Assembly (NCBI GenBank): GCA_016704445.1
Contig: JADJAE010000020.1
Coordinates: 73,330-137,329, forward strand
DNA from: Deltaproteobacteria bacterium
GTDB lineage: Bacteria > Myxococcota_A > Polyangia > Polyangiales > Ga0077539
Reading direction: 5' to 3'
DNA length: 64,000 nucleotides
In this document: positions 7,432-17,443 of the stretch, piece by piece
Layout: each line of letters begins with the position of its first letter
How positions within the stretch are numbered: the stretch's first letter is position 1
The notes under the pieces: model-generated
Seen by the model: only the letters and a program-made list of their open reading frames with translations
The model's database searches: none
What the model was told of the DNA's origin: nothing
Made by a program: the position numbers and the translations under genes

Positions 7432-10278
7432 ATGCGCGTCCCGAATCAGCTCCTGGTCGTCGCTCTCCTCGCCACGGTCGCCGCCGGATGCTCCACCGGG
7501 GCCTCGGTCGTCGGCGGTCCTGCCGACGCGGGCACCGCGGTGGACACCTCGATCGACGTCACCGACCTCGGCACACCCGACGTCCCCGGCATGGACACCC
7601 CCGATGTCCCCGTCGACGTCCCCGTCGATGTCCCGGTCGATGTCCCGGTCGACACGCCCGTGATGGACGCCGACGTCCCGACCCGCTGCGCCGCCAACGC
7701 CGACTGCGCCAGCGACCCCGGCGGACCGGTCTGCGACACCGCCTCCGGCCGCTGCGTGGCCTGCTCCGCCGCCAGCGACGTGTGCCCCTCGGGGCGCTAC
7801 TGCGACGACGCCAGCCACACCTGCGTCGCCGGCTGCCGCGACGACGGCGCCTGCACCGGCGCCACCCCCTCCGACGGCGGAACCTCCGCCGACGGCTCCG
7901 TGGGCCCGGGCCGCCGCTGCGACCGGGTCTCCCGCACCTGCGTCGAGTGCCTCGCCAACCCCGACTGCCCCGCCGGAACCCTCTGCGTCGGCAACCTCTG
8001 CGTCACCGGCTGCACCCTCGACAGCCCCTGCCCCACCGGCCAGACCTGCTGCACCGGGGCCTGCGTCGACCCGCTCGCCAACATCGCCCACTGCGGCGCG
8101 TGCGACCGCCGTTGCGCGGTCCCCAACGGCACCGCGGTGTGCCTCAACGGCAACTGCACCGTCGGGACCTGCGCCGCCCCCTTCGGCAACTGCGACGGCG
8201 ACAACGCCAACGGCTGCGAGACCAACACCCTCACCGCCGTCGCCCACTGCGGCGGCTGCGGAACCGCCTGCCCCGTCCCCGCCAACGCCACCGCCGCGTG
8301 CACCGCCGGAGCCTGCGGCTTCACCTGCAACACCGGCTTCGCCGACTGCGACGGCAACGCCGCCAACGGCTGCGAGGTCGACCTCCGCACCGACCTCACC
8401 CACTGCGGAACCTGCTCCACCCTCTGCAACCCTCCCAACGGAACCCCCTCCTGCGTGGCCGGAGCGTGCGCCATCGCGGCGTGCTCCACGGGCTTCGGGG
8501 ACTGCGACGCCAACGCCACCAACGGCTGCGAGACCGACGTGCGACGCAGCGCCGCCAACTGCGGCTCCTGCGGCAGGGCCTGTGAGGAGCGTGCCAACGC
8601 CTTCCCGGGCTGCCTCGCCGGGTCGTGCGTGACCTCCTGCGTGATGGGCTTCCAGGACTGCAACGGCGTCGAGACCGACGGCTGCGAGGTCGACCTCCGG
8701 GTGAGCGCCACCCACTGCGGAGCCTGCGGCCGCGCGTGCAACCCCTCCAACGCCACCGGATCGTGCGCGAGCGGCGTGTGCTCCATCTCCCGCTGCGACG
8801 ACGGCTTCGCCGACTGCGACGCCAACCCCGCCAACGGCTGCGAGGTGAACCTCCGGAGCGATCCGACGCACTGCGGGAGCTGCTCCACGGCGTGCTCCGT
8901 CGCGGGTGGAACGCCCGCCTGCGTGGCCGGCGTCTGCGGCCTCGCGACGTGCAGCGCGGGCCGCGGCGACTGCGACCGCAACGCCACCAACGGCTGCGAG
9001 GTCGACCTCACCGGCGACCCCCGCAACTGCGGCGGCTGCGGCACCGCCTGCGACGTCCCCAACGCGACGGCCGGGTGCGCGGGCGGGCGCTGCACCGTGG
9101 CGACCTGCGCCGCGGGCTTCGGCGACTGCAACGCCAGCGCGGCGGACGGCTGCGAGACCAGCCTCACCACCAGCGAGACCTCCTGCGGAGCCTGCGGTCG
9201 CGCCTGCTCGCTGCCCAACGCGACGCCCGCGTGCCGCGGCGGCGCCTGCGCCATCGGCCGCTGCAACGACGGCTTCGCGGACTGCGACGGCAACGCCGCC
9301 AACGGCTGCGAGACCAACACCCAGACCAGCGTGTCGAACTGCGGCGCCTGCGGCAACGCGTGCTCTCTGGCCAACGCGACCCCCGCCTGCTCGGGAGGGC
9401 GCTGCGCCATCGCGAGCTGCAACGGGTCCTTCGCGGACTGCAACGGCGCGGCGAGCGACGGCTGCGAGGTCAACGTGAGCACCGACTCTCGCAACTGCGG
9501 CGGATGCTCCAGGGCGTGCTCGCTCCCCAACACCGCCTCCGCGGGCTGCGGGGCGGGGGCGTGCACGGTGCTCGCGTGCGCCGCGGGCTTCGCCAACTGC
9601 GACGGCAGCGCCGCCAACGGGTGCGAGGTGAACACCACCAACGACGCCAACAACTGCGGCGGGTGCGGCACGCGCTGCCCCTCGGGGGTGTGCCGCGAGG
9701 GCGCCTGCCGCAGCTTCGGCGGGGGCTTCGAGACCAGCGACGCGCCCTGCTCGGGCTGCTTCAACGCCAACGCCTTCACCGGCACCTGCGGCTGCCCTGG
9801 AGGCTTCGCGACCACCTTCACCTGGCGGGTGATCAACGACTGCGCCGGCCGAGGGACCCAGATCGCCGCCAGCGCGACCTTCTGCGGGGCCTCGGCGACG
9901 GGCGAGTTCGGCGGAGGCTTCCAGCAGGACGACCCGGTGGGCGGGGGCGCGGGGTGCCGCGCGGCCAACCCGTACACGGGCGGGTGCTCGTGCCCGGGCG
10001 GGTACACCCGCATCGGGTTCCGCACGCTGGTGAGAACCAGCAGCGGGATCATCGGGTCGAACCCCTCGCTCTGCGTCGCCAGCGGCGGAGCGAGGCCGAG
10101 CTTCGGCGGGGCCTACCAGGTGGACGACGCCGTGCCGGGCGGGGTCGGATGCCGGGCGGGCAACCCCGTCACGGGAGGGTGCTCCTGCCCGGCGGGCTAC
10201 AGCGGGTCACCGCTGCGGGTGGAGGTCGACTCCAGCGCCGGGTTCATCGCGTCGGCGGTGGTGCTCTGCGTGCGGTGA
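7432..10278 (+). CDS. Large Cys-rich repeat lipoprotein (GCE-repeat protein)
   Basis: A 948-residue predicted outer-surface lipoprotein. Residues 1-20 form a signal peptide with lipobox VAAGC. A linker of DVPVDVP repeats follows (12-base repeats near 7600-7670). Two short cysteine modules come next, then an array of about ten units of roughly 45-50 residues, each of the form DCxxNxxNGCE...NCGxCGxxCxxPN...C...AxCxxGFxDC. The C-terminus has three related units of about 55 residues containing FGGGF, GCRAxNPxTGGCSCPxGY and a closing cysteine. The cysteines are regular enough to suggest disulfide ladders outside the cytoplasm. Such repeat proteins are widespread and expanded in myxobacteria, and database names for them are often misleading. 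Function is unknown; adhesion, matrix or predation roles are guesses. The start follows the truncated usp gene by 13 bases. Confidence 0.85.
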   Translation: MRVPNQLLVVALLATVAAGCSTGASVVGGPADAGTAVDTSIDVTDLGTPDVPGMDTPDVPVDVPVDVPVDVPVDTPVMDADVPTRCAANADCASDPGGPVCDTASGRCVACSAASDVCPSGRYCDDASHTCVAGCRDDGACTGATPSDGGTSADGSVGPGRRCDRVSRTCVECLANPDCPAGTLCVGNLCVTGCTLDSPCPTGQTCCTGACVDPLANIAHCGACDRRCAVPNGTAVCLNGNCTVGTCAAPFGNCDGDNANGCETNTLTAVAHCGGCGTACPVPANATAACTAGACGFTCNTGFADCDGNAANGCEVDLRTDLTHCGTCSTLCNPPNGTPSCVAGACAIAACSTGFGDCDANATNGCETDVRRSAANCGSCGRACEERANAFPGCLAGSCVTSCVMGFQDCNGVETDGCEVDLRVSATHCGACGRACNPSNATGSCASGVCSISRCDDGFADCDANPANGCEVNLRSDPTHCGSCSTACSVAGGTPACVAGVCGLATCSAGRGDCDRNATNGCEVDLTGDPRNCGGCGTACDVPNATAGCAGGRCTVATCAAGFGDCNASAADGCETSLTTSETSCGACGRACSLPNATPACRGGACAIGRCNDGFADCDGNAANGCETNTQTSVSNCGACGNACSLANATPACSGGRCAIASCNGSFADCNGAASDGCEVNVSTDSRNCGGCSRACSLPNTASAGCGAGACTVLACAAGFANCDGSAANGCEVNTTNDANNCGGCGTRCPSGVCREGACRSFGGGFETSDAPCSGCFNANAFTGTCGCPGGFATTFTWRVINDCAGRGTQIAASATFCGASATGEFGGGFQQDDPVGGGAGCRAANPYTGGCSCPGGYTRIGFRTLVRTSSGIIGSNPSLCVASGGARPSFGGAYQVDDAVPGGVGCRAGNPVTGGCSCPAGYSGSPLRVEVDSSAGFIASAVVLCVR

Positions 10279-10311
10279 GCGGGAAGTGAGGGCGGCGGTG
10301 GCGTCGGGGGG

Positions 10312-11576
10312 TCAGATCCGCCCGACGTTCATCGCCACCCAGCCGTCGCGGATGGGCTCTCCGTCCGGGTCCATCTGCTCGTCGCCAGCGCTCACCACCA
10401 CCAGCACCAGCTTCGCCACGCCCTCCAGCGCGTCCACCTGCGCCGACCACTCCCCGTTCGAGATCAGCTCCGAGTCCACGCTCCCCAGCACGCGGCCGTC
10501 GCGGTCGAGGCGCACGAGCGAGGCCATCCAGCGGTGGTAGGGCGACGCGTGCACCCACACCCCCACGGCGGCCCGCAGCGGGGCGTCGCCGAGGTCGAGC
10601 ACCATCGAGGCCTGACCCGTCGGCGCCACGCCCGTCACCAGCGTCCACGAGGGGAGCGCCGACCACTGCACCGTGCGCGCAGGAGGAGCTGGGTCGAGCA
10701 CCGCGCGGGCGCTCGCCGCGGTGAGAAGCGCGCCCCAGAAGCCCCGGGGCTCGTCGCGCGTCACCCGTCGCAGCACCTCCATCACGTCGGGCTCGTTCCA
10801 GAACCGGGGCCAGCCTGGCGGGGTGCGCTGCACCGGGGCTTCGAGCAGGCCGCGGAGGAAGGTCCCCCGGTCGTCGTCCCAGCGGGAGGACATCGCGTCG
10901 AGCACCACCGCCGCCCCTCGCTGCGCCGCCGGGGAGCGCGCGTCGTCCGACCACCACGCCCGCGCGGGCTCGGACTGAAACTCGAGCACGTCGTCGGGGT
11001 CGAGCTCCCCTCCGGTCGCACGCCGCGCGAGGCTCGCCCCCATCGCCCTCACGAAGCCGATGGGGTGGTCGGCCTTCGCTCCGTACACGCAGCCCTCGGC
11101 GATGGACTGCGCCACCGCGCGACGCCTCGCCGCCGGGTCGAGGCCCGCCTCGACGATGGCGAAGGCGGTCGCGCGGTCCCACGGGCCCGCGTAGGAGAGG
11201 GCGTCGGGGAGCGCCCGGCCCGATGGGGAGCGGCGGGCGTAGAGGTAGAGGTCGAAGGAGGGGGTTCCCCCGCGGTCGCCGTCGGGGAGCGGGAGCGCGA
11301 TGCCGGTGCGCTGCTCCAGGGAGTCCATCACGGCCTCGGCCTCGGAGAGCGTTGCGTAGCGGTCGCGGCGTCCACGCCGGGCATCACATGGACGTCGACC
11401 GGAGCGCGCCAGGAGCGCAGCACGCCCACCTCCCCGGTGGGGCGCACGCCGTCCAGCGGAATCGCCTGCCCCCACGCCCGCTCGGGCCAGGTGGGGATCG
11501 CCCTCGGCGACTGCGCCGCCGCCGCGCTGGGACAGAGGGCGAGCGAGAGCGACAGCACGTATCGGGAGAGGGGCAT
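10312..11576 (-). CDS. Secreted protein of unknown function, reading frame broken once
   Basis: Two frames together give about 421 residues. From the ATG at 11576 the first frame encodes a signal peptide (MPLSRYVLSLSLALCPSAAA, cut after AQS) and about 70 residues including GVLRSWRAPVDVHVMPGVD. At about 11355-11375 the coding moves to the neighbouring frame, which continues RYATLSEAEAVMDSLEQRTG to the stop at 10312. Adding one base makes the length a whole number of codons (422). The C-terminal part, rich in Trp and Asp with VGVWVHASPYHRWMASLV and KLVLVVVSAGD, resembles no family I recognise. It lies tail-to-tail with the Cys-rich lipoprotein gene and back-to-back with the kinase operon. Whether the break is real or a sequence error cannot be told here; I favour an error. 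Confidence 0.6.
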
Positions 11577-11657
11577 CGCCGGGTGAGTGTGCCAGCGGGG
11601 GTGGAGGTTCCAAGGTATTTGCGGGCGCGGAGCGCGGTGTGCGATCGTCCCGGCCCG

Positions 11658-12221
11658 ATGGCAACCCGACTGCACCCCCTCGCGAGCGCCGTGACGGTGG
11701 ACCTGTCCCATGGTCGCATCGAGCTGAAGACCCCCTCCGTCGACCGCGCCGTCGCGGTGCCCACGGTGTGGCTGGCGCGCGCGATCGCGGCCCTGGGGGA
11801 TGAGCTCGTGCCGCTCGCGAAGTCGCTGGCGGACAGCGTCGCCAACGACGCGGCGATCATCCTCGACGGCACCGCCGACCCGACCCCCGAGGAGGTCGCC
11901 TACGCCATCGCCCTCGCCCTCGGCCAGCGGGGCCTCGGCACCTGCGCCTTCGAGCGCTACGGCGACGCCCTCACCCTCCTCTGGAACTCCCCCCCCTCCA
12001 CCCACGCCGACTTCCATCGCTTCGCCGCGACGCTCGTCGCCCAGGTCGTGAGCGAGGTCACCCGGGTGCAGACCCAGGCCGCGGTGCTCTCCACCCACGC
12101 CGACGGGATCACCCTCTTCCTCGGCTCCGAGGCGGCGTGCGACCTCGTCCGAGAGCGCGCAGGCCGCGGCGAGTCCGGCCCACAGATCCTCGCCACCCTC
12201 CTGGGAGGTGCCTCCGCATGA
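11658..12221 (+). CDS. Conserved-looking protein of unknown function, first gene of kinase operon
   Basis: A 187-residue soluble protein beginning MATRLHPLASAVTVDLSHGRIELKTP by translation from the ATG at 11658. It has no signal peptide or membrane segment and is mainly alpha-helical by eye, with Ala/Leu-rich helices such as TVWLARAIAALGDELVPLAKS. I recognise no domain. Its stop overlaps the start of the next gene in ATGA, so the two are translationally coupled. The tandem-kinase gene follows closely, which suggests a role as kinase partner or substrate; that is inference from position only. Confidence 0.65.
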   Translation: MATRLHPLASAVTVDLSHGRIELKTPSVDRAVAVPTVWLARAIAALGDELVPLAKSLADSVANDAAIILDGTADPTPEEVAYAIALALGQRGLGTCAFERYGDALTLLWNSPPSTHADFHRFAATLVAQVVSEVTRVQTQAAVLSTHADGITLFLGSEAACDLVRERAGRGESGPQILATLLGGASA

Positions 12222-13011
12222 GCTCCGACGTCATCGCCCGCCTCGAGACCCTCCTCAACCGCGTCGTCGCTCGCCGCGCCCTCCCCCGCACCGCCGCCCC
12301 GGTCGAGGTGCCCGTCCTCGCCACCTCCCCCGCCCCGAAGGCCATCGCCCCGGAGCCCCTCAAGCCCGAGGCCCCGCGCCTCGAAGCGCTGCGCCCCGAG
12401 GCACCGAAGCCCGCGGTCGTCGAAGCCCCGAAGCCCCCGGTCGCCGAAGCCCCAAGCCTGCGGTGGTCGAAGCCGCGAAGCCCGCGGTGGTCGAAGCCGC
12501 GACGCCCGTCGCCGAGGCCCCGAAGCCCGCCGTCGCCGAGGCCACCAAGTCCACGCTGCTCGAGGTGCTGCCCTCCGTCGCAGCCTCCATGGACTCCACG
12601 CAGGTCTCTCGCCGCGTGCCCGAGGCGCCGACCGCGGCCCCGAAGACCTCGCTGCCCGCCGCGTCCCCTTCGCAGCAGGCCGACGACCGGATCGCGGCCT
12701 CCTTCGCCGCTGGATCCGTCGTCTCCCCGGGCTTCGGCGACGACGAGGCCGACCACGTCGAGACCGTCGCCTTCCGCGTGGGACGAGCGCTCCCCAAGGT
12801 GAACCAGGTCCCGGCGCCGCCGCTGCCCATCACCACCGCGACCCCCAGCGTCGCCCGCGAGGAGTCCACCGAGCGACGCTCCGAGCGCTTCGCCCCCTCG
12901 ATGCCCGTCGCCCACATCGCCGCGCACTTCACCGACGCCGCCCCGAAGCCCGCGTCGACCTCCTTCCGCTCGCTCCTCCAACGCTCCGTCGCGCTCCGCC
13001 CTCGGGGGTGA
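12218..13011 (+). CDS. Pro/Ala/Lys-rich low-complexity protein, reading frame broken once
   Basis: The reconstructed product is about 264 residues. The N-terminus MSSDVIARLETLLNRVVARR is an amphipathic helix. It is followed by a long low-complexity stretch built on EAPKP, VVEAPKP and VVEAAKP repeats, then a less repetitive C-terminus with DDEADHVETVAFRVGRALP. The first frame loses the pattern at 12450-12456, where gccccaagcc stands in place of the repeated gccccgaagcc. Restoring one G returns the VVEAAKP repeat and the open frame to 13011. The Pro-Lys-rich middle resembles extended linkers of TonB-like or periplasm-spanning proteins, but no membrane segment is visible. The gene starts in a 4-base overlap with the upstream gene and ends 24 bases before the kinase gene. 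Confidence 0.6.
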
Positions 13012-13035
13012 CGCTCGCTCTCACCCTCCCACCCG

Positions 13036-15617
13036 ATGCCCGACCCCGCTGACACCGACCCGGCCGCTCCCCGGTTCTCCGGTTCGGGGTCCAGCCGCTC
13101 CTTCGGCCGCTACCTCCTCCTCGGAACCATCGCCCGCGGCGGCATGGGAGAGATCCACCTGGCGCTCGCGGGCTCCATCGCCCACGCCCAGAAGCTCTGC
13201 GTGGTGAAGACCATCCGCGCGGAGTTCACCGGGGAGGACAACCTGGTCGCGCGCTTCCTCGACGAGGGCCGGGTGCTCTGCGCGCTCCAGCACCCCAACA
13301 TCGGCCAGGTGATGGAGGTCGCCATCGAGCAGGGCGTCCCCTTCCTCGCGATGGAGTACGTCGGCGGAACCGACCTCGCCGAGCTCATCGACGCGGGCCG
13401 TGGGTCACGGCGGTATCCCCCCCTCGACGTGGTGCTCTCCTGCCTCGCGGCGGTGCTCGACGGCATGGCCTACGCGCACCGGGCGCAGGGCCTCGACGGG
13501 ACGCCCTTCCACCTCGTGCACCGCGACCTCTCCCCCGAGAACATGCGCGCCTCCTGGGACGGCGACGTGAAGGTGCTCGACTTCGGCACCGCCCTCGCCG
13601 TCGGCCGCAGCGCGCAGACCGTCCACGGCGGCATCTTCGGCAAGCCCGGGTACATGTCCCCCGAGCAGGCGCGTCGCGAGCCCCTCGACCCGCGCACCGA
13701 CCTCTACGCCATCGGCGTCGTGGCCTGGGAGCTCCTCACCCTGCGCGACTGGATGACCCTCGACATCGTCGACCACCTGCGCGCCCTGGCCGACGGATCC
13801 CACCGCCCCGCCGCGCCCTCGACCATGCGCCCGGACGTCCCCGCCTCGCTCGATCGCTGGGTCGCCTGCATGACGGCCTTCGATCCGGCGCAGCGCTTCG
13901 CCGACGCGACCACCGCCCGCCGGGCGCTGCTCGACCTCGCCCAGGCCGAGGGCCTCCGCATCGACCGCGAGGTGATCTCCGAGGGGCTGAGGGCGATGCT
14001 CCCCGGCGCCCAGGAGGCCGAGTCCGAGCGCAACCGGCGCTGGATCGCCGAGGCCCGGTCGCAGCGCGGAACCACCGCCGACCCGCCGAGGCTGAGGCAG
14101 CAGGTGAACACCGAGCCGCTCGCCCCGCGCGACCCGCGGGTGCTTCCAGGGACGCCGTACCGCCTCGGGGCGCAGATCGGCGCCGGGGGCATGGGGGAGG
14201 TCTACGCCGCCGAGCACATGGACCTCGGGCGCCCGGTGGCCCTGAAGGTGCTGTCCCCCGCGCTCTCGTCGGACCCCTCGCTGGTGCAGCGCTTCCGCCT
14301 GGAGGCCAGGGCCATCGCGGCGCTGTCGCACCCCAACCTGGTGCACGTCTACGACCTCGGGACCACCGACGACGGGCGGCTCTTCTTCGCCATGGAGCGG
14401 CTGCGAGGCGAGTCGCTGAGGGCGCGGCTGGAGCGGGCGAAGACCTCGGAGCAGGGTCGGCTGCCGAGCGCGGAGTGCGTGCGCATCGGGACCGCGGTGG
14501 CGAGGGCGCTGGCCGCCGCGCACGCCGTCGGGGTGGTGCACCGGGACATCAAGCCGGAGAACATCTTCCTCACCGAGGACGGCGCCGTGAAGGTGCTCGA
14601 CTTCGGGGTGGCCAAGACCTCCAACGCGGCGATCCTCGGGGGCACGGACGCCAACGTCACCCGCGCTGGCGAGCTCTTCGGGTCGCCCGCGTACATGGCC
14701 CCGGAGCAGGCCCGCGGCCGGGAGGTCGACGCCCGCACCGACCTCTACTCCCTCGGCGCCGTGCTCTTCGAGTGCGCCACCGGGAGCCAGCTCTTCCAGG
14801 ACGCCTCGATGGTCGAGCTGCTCGCCCGCCACATGGCCCAGGAGCCCGACTCCCCCGCCGCCGCGCTCCCTCCGCGAACATCCCCCCGGGCCTGGAGGCC
14901 ATCATCCTCCGCTGCCTCTCCAAGGACCCGTCCGACCGCTTCGACTCCGCCGCCCTGCTGGCCGACGCGCTCGGCCGCCCCCTCGACGCCGCGCCTCCGC
15001 TGGCCGATGGGGTCCCCGACACGGTCACCATGTCCGCCACCGCGCTGCTGCGACCGCCTTCCCCTCCGGCGCGCTCCCGCAGCCGGTGGCCCCTCGTCGC
15101 CGTCGTCTCCCTCGCCTCTGTCGTCACCCTCGCCGCCGCGGTCGGCCTTACCCGACGGGGTAATCCCAACCCCGCTCCTCTCCCGCCGGTCGCCGCGACC
15201 GCCCCCGTCGCCGCGCCGCCTGCGCCCGCTCCTGTCGTCGCTCCACCCCCTCCTGCGCCCGCTCCCATCGCCGCTCCGCCCGCGCCTGCGCCCGCGGTGG
15301 TCGCGGCTCCTGCTCCCGCGGTGGTCGTCGATGCGGGCGCTCCTCCGGCGCGGCGCAGCGCTCACAGCGCGCTCTCCCTCGCGCAGCAGTCCTTCGCCGC
15401 CGGGCGCTACCAGGAGACCATCGCCCACGCCAACGACGCCGTGGCCCAGGGCGGCCGAGGCGCCCTCGACGCCCGCGTCCTCATCGGCAAGGCCCGCAAC
15501 GCCATGGGCCAGCGCGCCGAGGCCGTCCGCGCGCTGCGCATGGTGCTCGAGCGAGACCCGGGCCACCGCGGCGCCCGTCAGGCGCTCTCGGCGATGGGGG
15601 AGAGCGTCGCCCCGTGA
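13036..15617 (+). CDS. Tandem-kinase Ser/Thr protein kinase with one membrane segment, reading frame broken once
   Basis: A Hanks-type kinase of about 860 residues with two complete kinase domains. Kinase 1 (about 25-300) has ARGGMG, VVK58, HRDLSPEN (162-169) and DFG (182-184); the Lys usual in HRDLKPEN is Ser. Kinase 2 (about 375-665) has GAGGMGEVY, ALK404, canonical HRDIKPEN and DFGVAK (522-527). After it come a membrane segment (WPLVAVVSLASVVTLAAAV), a Pro/Ala linker and a C-terminal TPR-like helical pair (SLAQQSFAAGRYQETIAHAN). The frame shifts at about 14864-14876 within kinase 2, after EPDSPAAALP; one added base restores PSANIPPGLEAIILRCLSKDP, the expected C-lobe. Family knowledge: such kinases signal from the membrane in myxobacterial development and motility. 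The tandem arrangement suggests one domain may activate or scaffold the other, which is inference. Confidence 0.85.
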
Positions 15618-16045
15618 GCGCCGATCGCTCCCTGGTCCGCCTCGCGCTCGCGTGCCTCGCGGTGGGGGCGCTCTCTTCCGTCTGGGAGTTCGTGGCGCTC
15701 CAGCCGCCGTCGTCGCCGTGGCACCTCGCGGGCTACCCCATCGCCACCGCGCGGCTCTCCATGCACGCCTTCGTCACCGGCCTCGTCACCCTCGCGCTCG
15801 CCCCCACGGACGGCCGCGCCCGCCGACCGCTCTTCGCCCTCGCCGCCCTCGGCGCGCTGCTGTCCCTCGGCGCCCACGGCTTCACCGCCGCGACCGCGTG
15901 GCGCGGCGTGGTCATCCACGACGCCCGCGGCGGGAGCCTCGCCCTGCTCTCGGCGCGCCTGCTCGGCGGCGCCCTGCAGCTCAGCGCCTTCGCCTGGGGG
16001 CTGCGTCTCCGCTGGAACGCACCGCCGACAGCACCCGCAGCGTGA
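15614..16045 (+). CDS. Small four-helix membrane protein of unknown function
   Basis: A 143-residue integral membrane protein with about four hydrophobic segments, for example LVRLALACLAVGALSSVWEF, MHAFVTGLVTLALA, LFALAALGALLSLGAHGF and LLSARLLGGALQLSAFAWGL. The GTG start at 15614 overlaps the kinase stop in GTGA, so it is translationally coupled and is the last gene of the operon. Its 3' end overlaps the 3' end of mutY on the other strand by 65 bases. I recognise no family. Confidence 0.65.
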   Translation: MSADRSLVRLALACLAVGALSSVWEFVALQPPSSPWHLAGYPIATARLSMHAFVTGLVTLALAPTDGRARRPLFALAALGALLSLGAHGFTAATAWRGVVIHDARGGSLALLSARLLGGALQLSAFAWGLRLRWNAPPTAPAA

Positions 16046-17066
16046 CCTTCGGCACCGCGAGGCCCGCGAGGGCGTCCATGGACACCAGGGTGCCCTCCGT
16101 CGGCGCCTCGTCGAGGGTGGCGGAGAACACCCGCAGCCGCATCCGGGCGTGGGTGAGCACGTGCACCACCACCCCGTGGTCCATGACGGCGTGGGCCCCG
16201 GCGCGGCCCGCCAGCGAGGCGGGGTCGACCACCCCAGGGACCATCACCGGCACCAGCATCCCCTCCCAGCGCCCCAGCGCGCTCTGAACCAGCAGCGCCC
16301 TCCCCTGGTAGAGCCCCAGCAGCGCCGTCCAGTCCTCGTCGCGCGGGGCCTTCCTGGGGGCCTTCTCGGGGTAGCGCTCGGGCTCTCCCTCCTGCGCCGC
16401 CCTGCACATCGACCTTACGGGGCAGGTAAGACAGCGCGGCGCCGCCGGGGCGCACACCGTCGCCCCGAGCTCCATCAGCGACTGGTTGACCGCGCCCGCG
16501 TCGGGGTGGTCGGCGAAGCCCGCGGCCAGCGCCCACAGGTGCTTCTTCACCGCCGACGACTTCGGGTCCCCTTCGATGGCGAAGAGCCGGGTGAGCACCC
16601 GCTCGACGTTGCCGTCCACCAGCGCGGCGCGCTCTCCGAAGGCGATGCTCGCGATGGCGCCGGCGGTGTACTCCCCGACGCCGTCCAGCGCCCTCAGCGC
16701 CTCCACCCCCCGCGGAACCTCCCCCCCGTGGCGCTCGCACACCGCCTTCGCCCCCGCGTGGAGGAAGCGCGCCCGGCGGTAGTACCCGATGCCCGCCCAC
16801 TGCCCCAGCACCTCCGCCTCGCTCGCCTCGGCCATGTGCCTCGGCGTGGGAAAGCGCTCCATGAAGCGAGCGAAGTACGGCACCACCGTCTCCACCCGCG
16901 TCTGCTGGAGCATCACCTCGCTCACCCACGTCGCCCACGCCGTGGTCCCTTGGGCGCGCCACGGGAGCGCCCTCGCGCTCGCGGCGTACCAGCCCAGCAG
17001 GGCCTCTCGCGCCGCCTCCACCCGCGCCGCTTCGTCGGGCCCGATGGAATTCTTCCCCCTCAGCAC
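15981..17066 (-). CDS. mutY: A/G-specific adenine glycosylase MutY
   Basis: MutY removes adenine mispaired with 8-oxoguanine. The 361-residue product has the catalytic Glu in SEVMLQQT (about residue 50), the helix-hairpin-helix and catalytic Asp in LDGVGEYTAGAIASIAFG and VDGNVERV (Asp near 151), and the 4Fe-4S ligands C-x6-C-x2-C-x5-C in CAPAAPRCLTCPVRSMC. A C-terminal NUDIX-like 8-oxoG recognition domain follows, with LLVQSALGRWEGMLVPV and a late HAVMDHGVVVHVLTH. I chose the GTG at 17066, about 35 residues before the LPWR motif as in other MutY proteins; the frame is open further upstream without family similarity. It overlaps the small membrane protein gene tail-to-tail by 65 bases. Confidence 0.9.
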   Translation of the reverse strand: MLRGKNSIGPDEAARVEAAREALLGWYAASARALPWRAQGTTAWATWVSEVMLQQTRVETVVPYFARFMERFPTPRHMAEASEAEVLGQWAGIGYYRRARFLHAGAKAVCERHGGEVPRGVEALRALDGVGEYTAGAIASIAFGERAALVDGNVERVLTRLFAIEGDPKSSAVKKHLWALAAGFADHPDAGAVNQSLMELGATVCAPAAPRCLTCPVRSMCRAAQEGEPERYPEKAPRKAPRDEDWTALLGLYQGRALLVQSALGRWEGMLVPVMVPGVVDPASLAGRAGAHAVMDHGVVVHVLTHARMRLRVFSATLDEAPTEGTLVSMDALAGLAVPKVTLRVLSAVRSSGDAAPRRRR

Positions 17067-17135
17067 GTGCGAAGCCCTCCCGCCGTGGCTACAACTCCGG
17101 CGCGACCATTGTGGAGTCGCGACTGTGAGGTTCGA

Positions 17136-17363
17136 ATGACCAAGGCCGGTACCGCTGCGATGCTGTCGTTCTTCATCCCGGGCGCGGGACAGCTCTACAA
17201 CGGCGACTTCCTCCGGGCACTGTTCTGGTTCGTCGTCGCGTCGATGTTCTACTCGGCCTTCTTCCTCCTGGCGGGGCCGCTCTCGCTGGCCGGGGTCGTC
17301 GCCCACGCGATCCCCGCGTACACGGCGCACCAGCGCGCGCTCTCGCTCCACGGCCGAGGTTGA
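17136..17363 (+). CDS. Small membrane protein, TM2/DUF5683-like
   Basis: A 75-residue protein with two hydrophobic helices. The first part, AAMLSFFIPGAGQLYNGDF, carries the PGxGQxYxG turn typical of TM2-domain and DUF5683 proteins. FWFVVASMFYSAFFLLAG follows, then a short tail, AHQRALSLHGRG. Function is unknown. It is divergent from mutY with 69 bases between, which must hold both start regions. Confidence 0.7.
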   Translation: MTKAGTAAMLSFFIPGAGQLYNGDFLRALFWFVVASMFYSAFFLLAGPLSLAGVVAHAIPAYTAHQRALSLHGRG

Positions 17364-17443
17364 TCCTCCCGGCAGGGCGCTCGACAGCGCCCCGGCCGTC
17401 GCCTTGACACCCCCGCCCATCGGCGCACGTACTTCCACCGCCC

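Noticed and set aside
7606..7670. 12-bp DNA repeat as a separate regulatory element
   Set aside because: It simply encodes the DVPV linker of the lipoprotein, a usual low-complexity feature of these proteins.
7432..10278. Naming the Cys-repeat protein as a metabolic enzyme, as database labels for such repeats sometimes do
   Set aside because: No enzyme fold or motif is present; the sequence is a signal peptide, a linker and Cys ladders.
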